This document shows, in pieces, positions 1 through 9,833 of a stretch of 64,000 nt of DNA. Numbering within the stretch: the stretch's first letter is position 1; the number at the start of each line of letters is the position of its first letter. The position numbers were made by a program, and so were the translations under genes. Origin of the DNA: Vibrio pomeroyi (GTDB taxonomy: Bacteria; Pseudomonadota; Gammaproteobacteria; Enterobacterales; Vibrionaceae); contig CP090854.1 in assembly GCA_041879425.1 (NCBI GenBank), forward strand, positions 3,038,001 through 3,102,000, written 5' to 3'. The notes beneath the pieces are model-generated. The model saw nothing but the letters and a program-made list of their open reading frames with translations, did not search any database and had not been told where the DNA came from.

Positions 1-1
1 G

Positions 2-766
2 TTGGTTCGTATGGAAGACTTAGACCCACCAAGAGAAATGGCTGGAGCTGCAGACCTGATTCTTAAGACGCTTGAGGCTTACCATCTCTTTTGGGATGGC
101 GAAGTCGTCTATCAAAGTCAACGTCACGACATGTATCAAGCGCAAATTGATCAATGGGTCGCTGATAAACAAGCCTATTACTGCCAATGCACTCGTAAAC
201 AGATAAAAGCCTTAGGTGGTTTCTATAATGGTCACTGCAGACACGTAGGTTTGATTGATTCAGGTGAGCAAGCAGTACGCTTGTGCATGGATTATCCTGT
301 CGAGTCGTTTGACGATGTTCGTCACGGTACAATCCAGATACCTAAGGCATTGGCGGAAGAAGACTTCATTATCAAACGCCGAGATGGATTGTTTGCTTAT
401 AACTTGGCGGTTGTCCTTGATGATATCGACCAAGGGGTGACAGAAGTTGTTAGAGGCGCTGACCTAATCGAACCAACAGGTCGACAAATCAGTTTGTATA
501 AGACACTCAAGCAAAAAACCGTCAGTTACCTGCACTTACCATTGGCAACCGATGGCTTGGGGAATAAACTGTCAAAACAGAACCACGCCACAGCCATCGA
601 TCTCGACAACCCAAAACCAACACTACTTAATGCCATGCAATTCTTAGGTTTCACTATTCCTGAGGCTATTTGTGAGGCTTCAATCGATGAGATTTTATTG
701 TGGGGCTGCCAACAATGGAACGTCAATCAGTTACCTGATAGTTTACAAAAAGAGCACTGTAATTAG
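2..766 (+). CDS. gluQ: Glutamyl-Q tRNA(Asp) synthetase (5' truncated by window edge)
   Basis: GluQRS is a paralogue of the glutamyl-tRNA synthetase catalytic domain. It activates glutamate and attaches it to the queuosine base at position 34 of tRNA(Asp). The reading frame is already open at the first bases and begins inside the conserved LVRMEDLDPPRE block, so about the first 35-45 residues, including the HIGH-like motif, lie outside the window. The leading TTG is an internal Leu codon, not a start. Visible landmarks are the zinc-binding pattern CQC...YNGHC and the KMSKS-like LGNKLSKQN. There is no anticodon-binding domain, as expected for this family. pcnB, folK, panB and panC follow on the same strand, the usual gammaproteobacterial order; dksA would be expected just upstream. 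Confidence 0.95.
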   Translation: MVRMEDLDPPREMAGAADLILKTLEAYHLFWDGEVVYQSQRHDMYQAQIDQWVADKQAYYCQCTRKQIKALGGFYNGHCRHVGLIDSGEQAVRLCMDYPVESFDDVRHGTIQIPKALAEEDFIIKRRDGLFAYNLAVVLDDIDQGVTEVVRGADLIEPTGRQISLYKTLKQKTVSYLHLPLATDGLGNKLSKQNHATAIDLDNPKPTLLNAMQFLGFTIPEAICEASIDEILLWGCQQWNVNQLPDSLQKEHCN

Positions 767-949
767 CTCGAAATTCACGGCAAATAGCAAAAACGACACA
801 TAAAAATGCCATAACCTACCACAGTGGTTAAGCAGACGATGTTCTCAAATGGCTCGCGCTAAGCTATTATTAGCCGCAATTAAACTCTGCACTACCACTT
901 TGGACTAAGAGAAAAACAAAGTTGGCGATACCTACTTTGTTCTAAACTA

Positions 950-2305
950 ATGAATACAAACGACAATACCCCAAGCGAACAACGCGGATTCCACGAATTA
1001 GCTCTGAATATTTATACTCGTCAAGAGCACAATATTTCACGCAAGCAGATCAGCGACAACGCACTAAAAGTGTTATATCGCCTGAATGGTGCGGGTTTTG
1101 ACGCGTTTTTAGTCGGTGGTGGTGTACGCGATATCCTATTAGGCTCTCAGCCAAAAGATTTTGATATTGCGACCAACGCAACGCCAGAGCAAATCAAGAA
1201 CCTTTTCAGAAACTGTCGCCTAATCGGTCGCCGTTTCCGCTTGGCGCACATCATGTTTGGTCGTGACATCATCGAAGTAGCCACTTTCCGTGGTCACCAT
1301 CAAGAGCCATCGAAAAACGTGTCTGCACAATCTAAAGAAGGCATGCTGCTACGCGATAACGTATACGGCAGTGTTGATGAAGATGCAGAGCGCCGCGATT
1401 TCACAATCAACGCGATGTACTACAACATTGCAGACTACAGCATCCACGATTACGCAGGTGGTGTAGAAGATTTAGAAGACAAACTGATCCGTCTAATCGG
1501 CGATCCAGAAACACGCTACCGCGAAGACCCAGTACGTATGCTACGTGCAATGCGCTTCGCCGCTAAACTGGACTTCGATATTGAAGAAGACACAGCCGAT
1601 CCAATTGAAGAACTGGCGCACCTTCTAAAAGATATCCCAGCGGCACGTCTTTACGAAGAATCTCTTAAATTGCTTCAATCAGGCCATGGTTTAGAAACCT
1701 ACCACCTGATGCGCGAATACAACCTGTTCCAACAGATGTTCCCAGCAATCGCTGAGTTCTTCACTGAAGATTACGACTCTCATACAGAACAGATGCTTGA
1801 CTTGGTACTCGACTCGACTGACCTTCGCATCGAAGATGGTAAACGCGTAAACCCTGCGTTTATGTTTGCTGCGATTCTTTGGTACCCAATGAACAAGTTG
1901 GCAGACAAGCTAGTCGCAGAGCAAGGCATGGCGCACTACGATGCGATCATGGAAGCAAGCAACATCATCCTTGACCAGCAAGTTAAATCTATTGCAATCC
2001 CTCGTCGTCACACAGCAACCATTCGTGAAGTTTGGCAGCTGCAATTACGACTGCCTCGCCGCAACGGTAAACGTGCCGTTCGCCTAATGGAGCTAAACAA
2101 GTTCCGTGCAGGCTACGATTTCCTAGAAATGCGTGGTGAGATTGAAGGTGGCGAAACCAAAGATCTAGCGAAATGGTGGGAGCGCTACCAAACAGCCGGT
2201 CGCAATATGCGCCAAGCCATGGCTAATGATGTAGCAGCGCCAGCAAAGTCAGGTAATCGTCGCCGTAAGACTTACCGAAACAAAAAGAGTAAGCAATCAG
2301 AATGA
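950..2305 (+). CDS. pcnB: Poly(A) polymerase I
   Basis: PAP I adds 3' poly(A) tails to RNAs and so marks them for decay. It belongs to the class II nucleotidyltransferases, like CCA-adding enzymes. Visible features are the LVGGGVRD motif (residues 54-61), the metal-binding pair in DFD (D70, D72), RRDFTINAMYY (about 148-158), the helical RNA-binding body and a very basic tail rich in R and K. At 451 aa it is of normal length. The chosen ATG has no good Shine-Dalgarno sequence, and the frame stays open upstream to about position 884. E. coli pcnB is known to use a rare AUU start, so the true start here may be non-canonical and upstream. The gene overlaps folK by 4 bp (ATGA), which indicates translational coupling. 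Confidence 0.95.
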   Translation: MNTNDNTPSEQRGFHELALNIYTRQEHNISRKQISDNALKVLYRLNGAGFDAFLVGGGVRDILLGSQPKDFDIATNATPEQIKNLFRNCRLIGRRFRLAHIMFGRDIIEVATFRGHHQEPSKNVSAQSKEGMLLRDNVYGSVDEDAERRDFTINAMYYNIADYSIHDYAGGVEDLEDKLIRLIGDPETRYREDPVRMLRAMRFAAKLDFDIEEDTADPIEELAHLLKDIPAARLYEESLKLLQSGHGLETYHLMREYNLFQQMFPAIAEFFTEDYDSHTEQMLDLVLDSTDLRIEDGKRVNPAFMFAAILWYPMNKLADKLVAEQGMAHYDAIMEASNIILDQQVKSIAIPRRHTATIREVWQLQLRLPRRNGKRAVRLMELNKFRAGYDFLEMRGEIEGGETKDLAKWWERYQTAGRNMRQAMANDVAAPAKSGNRRRKTYRNKKSKQSE

Positions 2306-2787
2306 TCACTGCTTACATTGCGGTCGGCAGCAACCTTGCCGACCCAGTTAGCCAAGCAAATTTGGCTATCGAAACGCTAAAAAGCCTACCGCGATCAACG
2401 TTTATTGCGACCTCTCAGCTATATAGTAGCACTCCAATGGGACCGCAAAATCAACCGGACTACATCAACGCGGTGGTGGCAATCCAAACCGAATTAACGC
2501 CAATTGAACTGCTTGATTGCACTCAAAAAATCGAGCTAGAGCAAGGGCGCGTCCGTAAAGACGAGCGTTGGGGTCCAAGAACCTTGGATCTCGACATTGT
2601 GTTATACGGCAATGAGGTGATCGATTCAGAGCGCTTAATCGTTCCTCATTACGGAATGAAAGAACGAGAGTTTGTACTCTACCCGCTTGCTGAAATCGCA
2701 CCAAGTTTACAACTCCCTGATGGGACTGAGCTGACAGAGCTACTCAAAATAGTAGATAAGAACGGGCTCAATGTTTGGCAGCAATAG
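2302..2787 (+). CDS. folK: 2-amino-4-hydroxy-6-hydroxymethyldihydropteridine pyrophosphokinase
   Basis: HPPK transfers pyrophosphate from ATP to 6-hydroxymethyl-dihydropterin, the step before dihydropteroate synthase in folate synthesis. At 161 aa it has the usual length. The family signature is present as RWGPRTLDLDIVLYG (residues 89-103), with D96 and D98 as the magnesium ligands. An early AVGSNL motif is also present. The start ATG overlaps the pcnB stop (ATGA), the same coupling seen in many gammaproteobacteria. panB starts 22 nt downstream with an AAGGAAAA ribosome site, so pcnB-folK-panB-panC probably form one transcription unit. Confidence 0.96.
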   Translation: MITAYIAVGSNLADPVSQANLAIETLKSLPRSTFIATSQLYSSTPMGPQNQPDYINAVVAIQTELTPIELLDCTQKIELEQGRVRKDERWGPRTLDLDIVLYGNEVIDSERLIVPHYGMKEREFVLYPLAEIAPSLQLPDGTELTELLKIVDKNGLNVWQQ

Positions 2788-2809
2788 CCAAACGCATTAA
2801 GGAAAACCA

Positions 2810-3604
2810 ATGAAAAAAGTAACCATTAACGACCTTATCAAATGCAAAACTGAAGGCCGTAAATTCGCGACTTCGACAGCTTACGATGCGAGCTTTGCTC
2901 AATTATTCGAAAGCCAAGAAATGCCAGTGCTACTTGTCGGTGATTCACTGGGTATGGTTCTACAAGGCCATAACGACACATTACCAGTTACCGTTGAAGA
3001 GATTGCTTACCATACGCGCTCAGTGCGTGCAGGTAGCCCTAACTGCCTTCTGATGGCTGACATGCCTTTCATGAGCTACGCGACTCCAGAGCAAGCTTGT
3101 GAGAGCGCTGCAACCTTAATGCGTGCTGGCGCGAACATGGTAAAAATCGAAGGCGGAAGCTGGTTGGTTGATACTGTGAAAATGCTAACAGAGCGTGCAG
3201 TACCAGTTTGTGCACATTTGGGCTTAACGCCTCAGTCTGTGAACATCTTTGGTGGTTACAAGATTCAAGGCCGTGACGACGAGCAAGCCGATAAAATGGT
3301 TGCTGATGCTCTAGCATTGCAAAATGCAGGCGCACAAATCGTTCTACTTGAATGTGTACCAGCTTCATTAGCAAAACGAATTACAGAAGCTTGTGACGTA
3401 CCGGTTATCGGTATCGGCGCAGGTAACGTTACCGATGGTCAGATCCTTGTTATGCATGACATGTTCGGTATTTCTGCGAATTACATGCCGAAATTCTCTA
3501 AGAATTTCCTAGCTGAAACAGGTGACATGCGTAAGGCAGTAGCTCTATACAAAGAAGAAGTAGAGAGCGCGCGCTTCCCTGATGAAGCTCATACAATCGC
3601 TTAG
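2810..3604 (+). CDS. panB: 3-methyl-2-oxobutanoate hydroxymethyltransferase
   Basis: PanB makes ketopantoate from alpha-ketoisovalerate and 5,10-methylene-THF, the first committed step to pantothenate and CoA. The 264-aa TIM-barrel protein shows [10 protein letters not shown] (41-50, D45 as metal ligand), ADMPFMSY with D84, VKIEGG and the IGIGAG block. A good ribosome site (AAGGAAAA) precedes the ATG. panC follows after 8 bp, so the two cytosolic enzymes of the pathway are co-transcribed. Confidence 0.97.
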   Translation: MKKVTINDLIKCKTEGRKFATSTAYDASFAQLFESQEMPVLLVGDSLGMVLQGHNDTLPVTVEEIAYHTRSVRAGSPNCLLMADMPFMSYATPEQACESAATLMRAGANMVKIEGGSWLVDTVKMLTERAVPVCAHLGLTPQSVNIFGGYKIQGRDDEQADKMVADALALQNAGAQIVLLECVPASLAKRITEACDVPVIGIGAGNVTDGQILVMHDMFGISANYMPKFSKNFLAETGDMRKAVALYKEEVESARFPDEAHTIA

Positions 3605-3612
3605 GAGTAAGT

Positions 3613-4503
3613 ATGCAAACTTTTGCTGAAATAGCGGCTCTTCGTGAGCAGATTAAACAGTTTAAGCGTGATGGACGTACGGTTGCTTTTGTTCCGACAA
3701 TGGGAAACCTGCATGAAGGCCACTTAACTCTGGTAAAGAAAGCGCGCGAGCTGGCTGACATTGTTGTGGTAAGCATCTTTGTTAACCCAATGCAGTTTGA
3801 CCGTGCTGACGATCTAAACAACTACCCTCGTACGTTAGAAGCTGATTTAAGCAAACTAACAGGCGAAGGGGTTGAACTGGTATTTACACCAACGCCAGAG
3901 GTTATGTACCCAGAAGGATTAGACAAGCAGACGTTTGTTGAAGTCCCGGGAATCTCTCACATGCTTGAAGGTGCTTCGCGTCCGGGTCACTTCCGCGGTG
4001 TCTCAACGATTGTCACTAAACTGTTCAATATCGTTCAGCCAGATTTTGCATGCTTCGGCGAGAAAGATTTCCAGCAACTTGCTGTGATTCGTCAGATGAC
4101 GACTGACTTAGCGTTAGACATTGAAGTTGTGGGTGTCGCGACGGTTCGTGAAATGGACGGTTTGGCAATGAGCTCTCGCAATAGCAATCTCACCATTGAT
4201 GAGCGCCAACGCGCACCTGTTCTAGCGCGCACCATGCGTTGGATCAGCAGCGCAATTCGCGGCGGTCGCGATGATTACGCATCAGTGATTGAAGATGCAA
4301 CAGACCAGCTTCGCGCAGCAGATCTGCAACCAGATGAGATCTTCATCTGTGACGCTAAGACTCTACAAGCCATCACTTCAGAATCAACTCAAGCAGTGAT
4401 TCTTATGTCAGCCTTCCTAGGTAAGACTCGTCTTATCGACAACCAAGTTCTTGATTTGGTAACGGAAACGAAAGAAGAAGTGAAAGAAGAAACGGCTGAG
4501 TAA
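3613..4503 (+). CDS. panC: Pantothenate synthetase
   Basis: PanC condenses pantoate and beta-alanine through a pantoyl-adenylate. It is a 296-aa member of the nucleotidyltransferase superfamily, with a HIGH-like HEGH at residues 34-37 inside [10 protein letters not shown], the FGEKDFQQL block, and a KMSKS-like MSSRNSNL loop. The TAGGAGTAAGT ribosome site overlaps the end of panB. The acidic/lysine-rich tail ([10 protein letters not shown]) is a little longer than in E. coli. It is the last gene of the unit and is followed by a strong terminator. Confidence 0.97.
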   Translation: MQTFAEIAALREQIKQFKRDGRTVAFVPTMGNLHEGHLTLVKKARELADIVVVSIFVNPMQFDRADDLNNYPRTLEADLSKLTGEGVELVFTPTPEVMYPEGLDKQTFVEVPGISHMLEGASRPGHFRGVSTIVTKLFNIVQPDFACFGEKDFQQLAVIRQMTTDLALDIEVVGVATVREMDGLAMSSRNSNLTIDERQRAPVLARTMRWISSAIRGGRDDYASVIEDATDQLRAADLQPDEIFICDAKTLQAITSESTQAVILMSAFLGKTRLIDNQVLDLVTETKEEVKEETAE

Positions 4504-4566
4504 TCGCGTTCTTCTCTTTGCGTAAACCAGCTTCTAACGCAAAGCAAAAGCACAAACGAAAAAACA

Positions 4567-4595
4567 AAAAAGGTCGATGTAATATCGACCTTTTT
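4567..4595. terminator. Bidirectional intrinsic terminator between panC and the ABC permease
   Basis: The 12-bp perfect stem AAAAAGGTCGAT/ATCGACCTTTTT has a 5-nt loop, with an A-run on one side and a T-run on the other. It can serve panC on plus and the convergent permease gene on minus. Confidence 0.9.
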
Positions 4596-4640
4596 CTTTG
4601 TCTGTTATTCAGGATAACCCGTTATTTACTACGATTGGTA

Positions 4641-5411
4641 TTAACTACGTAAGCCGATACCCTTCGTCACTAGGTAATGTGCGATGCCATACAGCACCAC
4701 GATAAACACACCTAGCACGCCAAATGACGTCACAATACCCACATCAGACACACCCAAGAAGCCATATCTGAACGCGTTTACCATGTACACGATAGGGTTC
4801 AGCTTCGATATACCTTGCCAAAACTCAGGCAATAGACTGATCGAGTAGAACACACCGCCAAGATAAGTCAGTGGCGTTAAGATAAAGGTAGGGATAATCG
4901 AGATGTCATCAAACGTGCGAGCAAACACCGCGTTAATAAGCCCCCCCAGTGAGAACACGACTGAAGTTAGGAATACCGTCGCAATAATCACGCCCCAATG
5001 ATCGACTTGTAGGTCAACAAAGAACAATGATACGAAGGTTACGATAGTACCGACTAACAAACCACGCACGACGCCACCCATTACAAAGCCCGCGATAATC
5101 ACGTAGTTAGGGACAGGTGCGACAAGCAACTCTTCAATGTTCTTTTGGAACTTTGCACTAAAGAACGACGACGCCACATTTGAATATGAGTTGGTGATCA
5201 CCGACATCATGATCAAACCAGGAACAATGTATTCCATGTAGCTAAAGCCGTTCATTTCACCAATGCGCGCACCAATCAGGTTACCGAAGATGATGAAGTA
5301 AAGTGTCATGGTAATCGCTGGCGGCACTAGAGTTTGCACCCAGATACGCGTAAAACGATTGATCTCTTTAGTTAATAAACTACAGAAGGCTGTCCAATAT
5401 AGGCTGTACAT
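4641..5411 (-). CDS. yadH: ABC-2 type transporter permease (YadH-like)
   Basis: This 256-aa integral membrane subunit belongs to an ABC-2 exporter and has about six hydrophobic segments. The conserved RIWVQTLVPPAITMTLYFIIFG and FDDISIIPTFILTPLTYLGG regions match E. coli YadH closely. I start at the ATG giving MYSLYW, because GGGGAGTAAATAAT lies just upstream. A longer frame with eight more residues would overlap the ATPase gene. The ATPase stop is 1 bp upstream, so the two are translated together. The substrate is unknown; the family also includes lipid and polysaccharide exporters. Confidence 0.92.
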   Translation of the reverse strand: MYSLYWTAFCSLLTKEINRFTRIWVQTLVPPAITMTLYFIIFGNLIGARIGEMNGFSYMEYIVPGLIMMSVITNSYSNVASSFFSAKFQKNIEELLVAPVPNYVIIAGFVMGGVVRGLLVGTIVTFVSLFFVDLQVDHWGVIIATVFLTSVVFSLGGLINAVFARTFDDISIIPTFILTPLTYLGGVFYSISLLPEFWQGISKLNPIVYMVNAFRYGFLGVSDVGIVTSFGVLGVFIVVLYGIAHYLVTKGIGLRS

Positions 5412-5412
5412 A

Positions 5413-6330
5413 TTATTTACTCCCCTCACGGACAATACTCACGAATAGCTCTTCTAGACGGTTTGCTTTGTTACGCATAGAGAGGACTTTAACCTGTTGA
5501 TCGCTCAACTGAGCGAAGATGGTATTCAAGCCGAGGTTCTTGTCGATCTCAATTTCTAGTGAGCCGTTTACCATCACTTGGCTATTCACGCCTTCTAGCT
5601 TAGGTTCAGTCGCGCCCTCTTCAAGATCCAAAATAAAGGTCTCGGCACTCAACTTACCTAGCAACGCTTTCATGGTTGTGTTCTCAATCAGCTCACCACG
5701 ATTGATGATACCGATATTACGACACAGCATTTCCGCTTCTTCTAGGTAGTGCGTGGTCAAGATAATGGTAATGCCCTGCTTCTCGTTGATCTCTTTCAGG
5801 AACTCCCACATAGAACGACGCAGCTCAATATCGACACCCGCAGTTGGCTCATCAAGAATCAGCAGCTGCGGCTCATGCATCAGAGCTCGAGCAATCATCA
5901 AACGACGCTTCATACCACCAGACAAGTTGCGCGCACGTTCGCTACGTTTTTCCCACAGATCGAGTTGAGATAGATACTTTTTCGCTCGTTCTTTCGCAAG
6001 AGCTTTCGGCACACCGTAGTAACCAGCCTGTTGCAAAACGATCTGCTCAACAGTTTCAAACGGGTTAAAGTTAAACTCTTGAGGCACTAAACCTAGGTTT
6101 TGTTTCGCCAACTCCAGATCAGTATCAATGTCGTAGCCGAACACTTTAACCTTGCCTGAAGTCTTGTTAACCAGTGAAGAGATTACACCGATGGTGGTCG
6201 ACTTACCCGCACCGTTTGGACCAAGTAGTGCGTAAAAATCGCCTTTTTCTACTTGTAAACTAATGCCTTTAAGAGCCTCAAAGCCCCCAGCATAAGTTTT
6301 TCTTAATTGCTCAATTTCTAATGCATACAT
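5413..6330 (-). CDS. yadG: ABC transporter ATP-binding protein (YadG-like)
   Basis: This is the 305-aa ATPase partner of the permease encoded just downstream. Walker A is GPNGAGKST (37-45), the signature is LSGGM (136-140), Walker B is LLILDE (156-161), and the H-loop is in TTHYLEEAE. A C-terminal extension of about 80 residues after the nucleotide-binding domain is typical of ABC-2/DrrA-like exporters. The pair forms a two-gene operon with the ATPase first. The cargo is not known. Confidence 0.93.
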   Translation of the reverse strand: MYALEIEQLRKTYAGGFEALKGISLQVEKGDFYALLGPNGAGKSTTIGVISSLVNKTSGKVKVFGYDIDTDLELAKQNLGLVPQEFNFNPFETVEQIVLQQAGYYGVPKALAKERAKKYLSQLDLWEKRSERARNLSGGMKRRLMIARALMHEPQLLILDEPTAGVDIELRRSMWEFLKEINEKQGITIILTTHYLEEAEMLCRNIGIINRGELIENTTMKALLGKLSAETFILDLEEGATEPKLEGVNSQVMVNGSLEIEIDKNLGLNTIFAQLSDQQVKVLSMRNKANRLEELFVSIVREGSK

Positions 6331-6559
6331 AGAGATAGACTGCCATTTGCTATAGATAGATGTTGATGACCGAGCATGAGGAAGAGAGTGAAACGTAAAA
6401 CGAACTAGCGGAAAGCTAACCCAAGATTTGTTTACTCGGCCATTTTGCGAACAAGTTTATCGTTGATTGACGATGAACACAAATATCGATTCGTGCTTTC
6501 TTTTTAAAACAGTGGAGGTTCTAAGCTAACTAGAGAAAATGAATGTGCTCGATAAATAA
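6331..6559. other. Intergenic region upstream of yadG, no gene seen
   Basis: About 230 bp separate the yadG start from the terminator of the SulP gene. I see no convincing reading frame, RNA gene or operator. It presumably holds the yadGH promoter on the minus strand. Confidence 0.5.
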
Positions 6560-6596
6560 AAAAATGCCGCTAAGTCATTCGCTTAACGGCATTTTT
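6560..6596. terminator. Bidirectional-looking terminator downstream of the SulP gene
   Basis: The stem AAATGCCG(C)TAAG / CTTA(A)CGGCATTT, with one mismatch, is flanked by seven A residues on the left and a T-run on the right. On the minus strand it ends in seven T residues and terminates the SulP transcript. Confidence 0.88.
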
Positions 6597-6646
6597 ATCA
6601 GAATTAAATGAAGAATCGATTAATCAAATAAGTTCATCGCTGAAGC

Positions 6647-8320
6647 TTAGACTGACTCAAACTGGTGCTCGTCTCTTTCAACATAACTGGTTGCAGCTGT
6701 CAGCGCTTCGTATCTGAATCGGTAAGTATTGGATTCTGGAACCAAGTCAATTACATGGAATTTCTCAAGTTGCTGACGTGTATTCTCGTTTGGACACAAC
6801 AAGTACACCTCACACTGAGCATCTAGGGCATCCTTGATGGCATTCTCCAGCGCTAGACCAACGGTTACATCAATCATCGGAACGTCCGTTAAATCTAGAA
6901 TCATCGCTTCATAGTCAGAGATACTCGAGTGCTGGCGCGAAATCGCCTTAGAAACACTGAAGATCATTGGCCCTGAAAGATAGAAGAACAGAACTTTACC
7001 ATTCGCGCTATCGAGCAGCTGACGTTCACTATCAGTGAGTGGGATATCGTCTTCATCATCTCCATCACTGATCGCCTTAACTTGTCTGGCTTGCTCTCGA
7101 CTTAGCCTTTCAATAATCAGGATATTCGAGATAAAGACACCAAGCCCAACAGCAATAATCAGATCAACAAATACAGTGAGCAGCATTACGCCATACATCA
7201 CGCCCATGCCTGCGTAACTCACCTTGTGCGCGCGCTGAATGAAACTCCAGTCAAGGATATTGAAGCCAACGTACATAGCAATACCTGCCAGCACCGCCAT
7301 AGGAATGGGCTCGGTTAAACCACCAGCGACCAAAACGACTAGTGCTAATACTAAGGCACGAATTACACCAGAGAGTGGAGATCGTGCGCCAACTTGAATG
7401 TTGGTCACGGTGCCCATAGTCGCGCCCGCACCAGGCAGTGCACCGAACAGGCCAGAAAGCATATTGGCAATGCCCTGCCCTCGAAGCTCTTTATCAGAAT
7501 CATGCTCTTTACGAGTCAGTGAATCACCAATAACCGCAGTCAAAAGCGTATCAATACAACCGAGAGTACCAAGCACTAAGGCATCAATAACCATGGTAGT
7601 GAACTGCTCAGCGCTGATAGTTGGAATAACAAGAGAAGGTAGCCCGGCGGGGATTTCACCAATGCGGCGAATAGAATCGGTATCGAAGAAGATAACAGAC
7701 AGCAGAGTCACAGCCACTAACGCGACTAGTTGTGCGGGCACATACTTACGATACTTAGCAGGGAAGCCAAACAGAATACCGAGCGTCAAAGCACCTAAAA
7801 ACAGTTCGCTCACTTTTAGGTTTGCTAGCGTATCAGGAAGCGCGGAGAGTGTGCCCATCACTCCACCAGAGGGGGCGGCGTGCCCGAGCAATGGCGATAG
7901 TTGAAGGATAATTAGAATAACGCCAATACCCGACATAAAACCGGAGATCACGCTATATGGCATCAAAGTAACGTATTTCCCGAGCTTTAACGTGCCAAGT
8001 AATATTTGAAACGCACCCGCCATCATCACGACGGTAAAGGTCATTGCCATTCCGGTTTCAGGATATTTAGCGACCATGCTCGTCATTACTGCTGTCATGA
8101 TCACTGTCATCGGGCCGGTTGGCTCAGATATCAGGCTGCTTGAACCGCCAAACAAAGCGGCAAATAGGCCGACCATAATCGCGCCCCAAAGGCCTGCTTC
8201 AGCACCAGCCCCAGAAGCAACACCAAATGCCAACGCTAAAGGCAGTGAGATGATGGCTGTAGTCACACCGCCAAACATATCCCCTTTGAGATTGATATCC
8301 GTAAAACGACTTCCAAACAA
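6647..8320 (-). CDS. SulP-family anion transporter with C-terminal STAS domain
   Basis: This inner-membrane anion transporter of the SLC26/SulP family has 10-14 hydrophobic segments over about residues 20-420. A STAS domain follows at about 440-545 (KVLFFYLSGPMIF ... AMILDLTDVPMIDVTVG). The early SLPLALAFGVASG and GGSSSLISEPTGPMT match the SulP core. I prefer a TTG start at 8318-8320 (MFGSRFTDIN, 557 aa) because AGGAAGG lies 6 nt upstream; a GTG 13 codons earlier lacks a ribosome site. A beta-carbonic anhydrase gene is divergent at 8565, a neighbour that suggests bicarbonate as substrate, as in BicA-like members. Sulfate or dicarboxylate remains possible. Confidence 0.9.
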   Translation of the reverse strand: MFGSRFTDINLKGDMFGGVTTAIISLPLALAFGVASGAGAEAGLWGAIMVGLFAALFGGSSSLISEPTGPMTVIMTAVMTSMVAKYPETGMAMTFTVVMMAGAFQILLGTLKLGKYVTLMPYSVISGFMSGIGVILIILQLSPLLGHAAPSGGVMGTLSALPDTLANLKVSELFLGALTLGILFGFPAKYRKYVPAQLVALVAVTLLSVIFFDTDSIRRIGEIPAGLPSLVIPTISAEQFTTMVIDALVLGTLGCIDTLLTAVIGDSLTRKEHDSDKELRGQGIANMLSGLFGALPGAGATMGTVTNIQVGARSPLSGVIRALVLALVVLVAGGLTEPIPMAVLAGIAMYVGFNILDWSFIQRAHKVSYAGMGVMYGVMLLTVFVDLIIAVGLGVFISNILIIERLSREQARQVKAISDGDDEDDIPLTDSERQLLDSANGKVLFFYLSGPMIFSVSKAISRQHSSISDYEAMILDLTDVPMIDVTVGLALENAIKDALDAQCEVYLLCPNENTRQQLEKFHVIDLVPESNTYRFRYEALTAATSYVERDEHQFESV

Positions 8321-8564
8321 AACACACCTTCCTGATGATGAAATGACAAACCTTATCACTTTAACAAATGTATCAAGTGTTCAGAAAGTGTTAATTCAAT
8401 CACATTATTCATGTCTTATAACCGGATTATAGCTTCTAAGCTAAGTTCATGATTTTAACCACTAGAACACGTCAGATGAGTACTAATTGACACAGTTTTT
8501 ACGAGATTGAATTTGTAACATTGTGTATAGTTGTGATTCTTAATTAAGGGATGTAAGACGCAAA

Positions 8565-9233
8565 ATGCCAGAGATTAAACAGCTTTTTGAAAACAACTCT
8601 AAATGGTCTGAAGAAATTCGCTCAGAGCGACCAGAGTATTTTACAACGCTTGAAGAGGGTCAAAACCCTGGTTTCCTATGGATCGGCTGCTCTGATAGCC
8701 GTGTACCGGCCGAGCGTCTCACTGGTTTGTATTCTGGCGAACTGTTTGTTCATCGAAATGTTGCTAACCAAGTGGTTCATACCGACCTAAACTGCCTGTC
8801 TGTTGTGCAGTACGCGGTCGATGTACTCAAAGTGAAGCACATTATTGTTTGTGGCCACTACGGTTGTGGCGGTGTTAACGCGGCGATTGATAATCCTAAA
8901 CTTGGCCTAATCAATAACTGGTTACTTCACATCCGCGACAATTACCTAAAATACCGTAAGCAGATCGAGGGGCTTCCTCGTGAACAGTGGGGTGACAAGC
9001 TGTGCGAGATCAACGTCGCAGAGCAGGTTTATAACCTAGGTAACTCAACCATTATGCAGAACGCATGGGAGCGAGGCCAAGAGGTTGAAATCCACGGTGT
9101 GGTTTACGGCATTGGCGATGGCAAGTTACAAGACCTTGGCGTACGTTGCTCGAGTAACGATACCCTAGAGAACAGTCATTTAGAGGCATTGAATAAAATC
9201 TTAACGACGCCTCTTCTTAGCCAGCAAGGCTAG
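8565..9233 (+). CDS. can: Beta-class carbonic anhydrase
   Basis: This zinc enzyme interconverts CO2 and bicarbonate in the cytosol. All catalytic residues are visible: C42, D44 and R46 in CSDSR, and H96 and C99 in HYGCGG. At 222 aa it matches E. coli Can. The neighbouring, divergently transcribed SulP transporter may supply or export bicarbonate. A strong terminator follows. Confidence 0.96.
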   Translation: MPEIKQLFENNSKWSEEIRSERPEYFTTLEEGQNPGFLWIGCSDSRVPAERLTGLYSGELFVHRNVANQVVHTDLNCLSVVQYAVDVLKVKHIIVCGHYGCGGVNAAIDNPKLGLINNWLLHIRDNYLKYRKQIEGLPREQWGDKLCEINVAEQVYNLGNSTIMQNAWERGQEVEIHGVVYGIGDGKLQDLGVRCSSNDTLENSHLEALNKILTTPLLSQQG

Positions 9234-9247
9234 ACCGCTATAAATAC

Positions 9248-9274
9248 AAAAAGCCCGCTTGATGCGGGCTTTTT
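9248..9274. terminator. Bidirectional terminator between can and hpt
   Basis: AAAAAGCCCGC/GCGGGCTTTTT is an 11-bp perfect stem with a TTGAT loop. It has A- and T-tracts on opposite sides and so serves both convergent genes. Confidence 0.93.
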
Positions 9275-9302
9275 AATGACTTCTATTCGACAAGCGTAAT
9301 GA

Positions 9303-9833
9303 TTACTCTTGAGGTACAACTTTACCGATGTACGGCAGGTGACGATATTTCTGTGCGTAGTCGATACCTACACCCACAACGAATTCGTCAGGGATTTCAA
9401 AACCGATCCACTTAGTATCCACCGTCACTTCACGACGAGAAGGCTTGTCTAGTAGCGTACAGATTTCGATAGATTTAGGACCACGTAGGCTCAGAATCTC
9501 TTTCACTTTAGTCAGTGTGTTACCTGTATCGATAATGTCTTCAACAAGCAGAACGTCTTTACCTTGGATATCATCATCCAGATCTTTCAAAATACGAACA
9601 TCACGTGAGCTTTCCATGCCGTTGCCGTAGCTAGATGCGGTCATGAAATCAACTTGGTGAGTTAAATCGATAGCACGAGCAAGATCCGCCATAAAGACAA
9701 AAGATCCACGTAATAAGCCAACTAAAACTAGATCTTCACTACCCTTGTAGTGTTCCGTGATCTGTTTGCCTAGTTCGTTCACTCGATCCTGAACTTCTTG
9801 CTCAGAGATCATGACTTCAACTGTATGCTTCAT
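9303..9833 (-). CDS. hpt: Hypoxanthine phosphoribosyltransferase
   Basis: Hpt salvages hypoxanthine (and guanine) to IMP/GMP using PRPP. The 176-aa type I phosphoribosyltransferase shows the PRPP loop [15 protein letters not shown] (93-107), an early [13 protein letters not shown] block and the C-terminal [19 protein letters not shown] segment. It is divergent from luxR, the same neighbourhood as in other vibrios, but there is no reason to think the two are functionally linked. Confidence 0.96.
   Translation of the reverse strand: MKHTVEVMISEQEVQDRVNELGKQITEHYKGSEDLVLVGLLRGSFVFMADLARAIDLTHQVDFMTASSYGNGMESSRDVRILKDLDDDIQGKDVLLVEDIIDTGNTLTKVKEILSLRGPKSIEICTLLDKPSRREVTVDTKWIGFEIPDEFVVGVGIDYAQKYRHLPYIGKVVPQE

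Noticed and set aside
7398..7904. Long antisense frames inside the SulP, aceF, alaS, truD and eno genes
   Set aside because: They mirror the codon pattern of the real genes, have no homology I recognise and lack ribosome sites.
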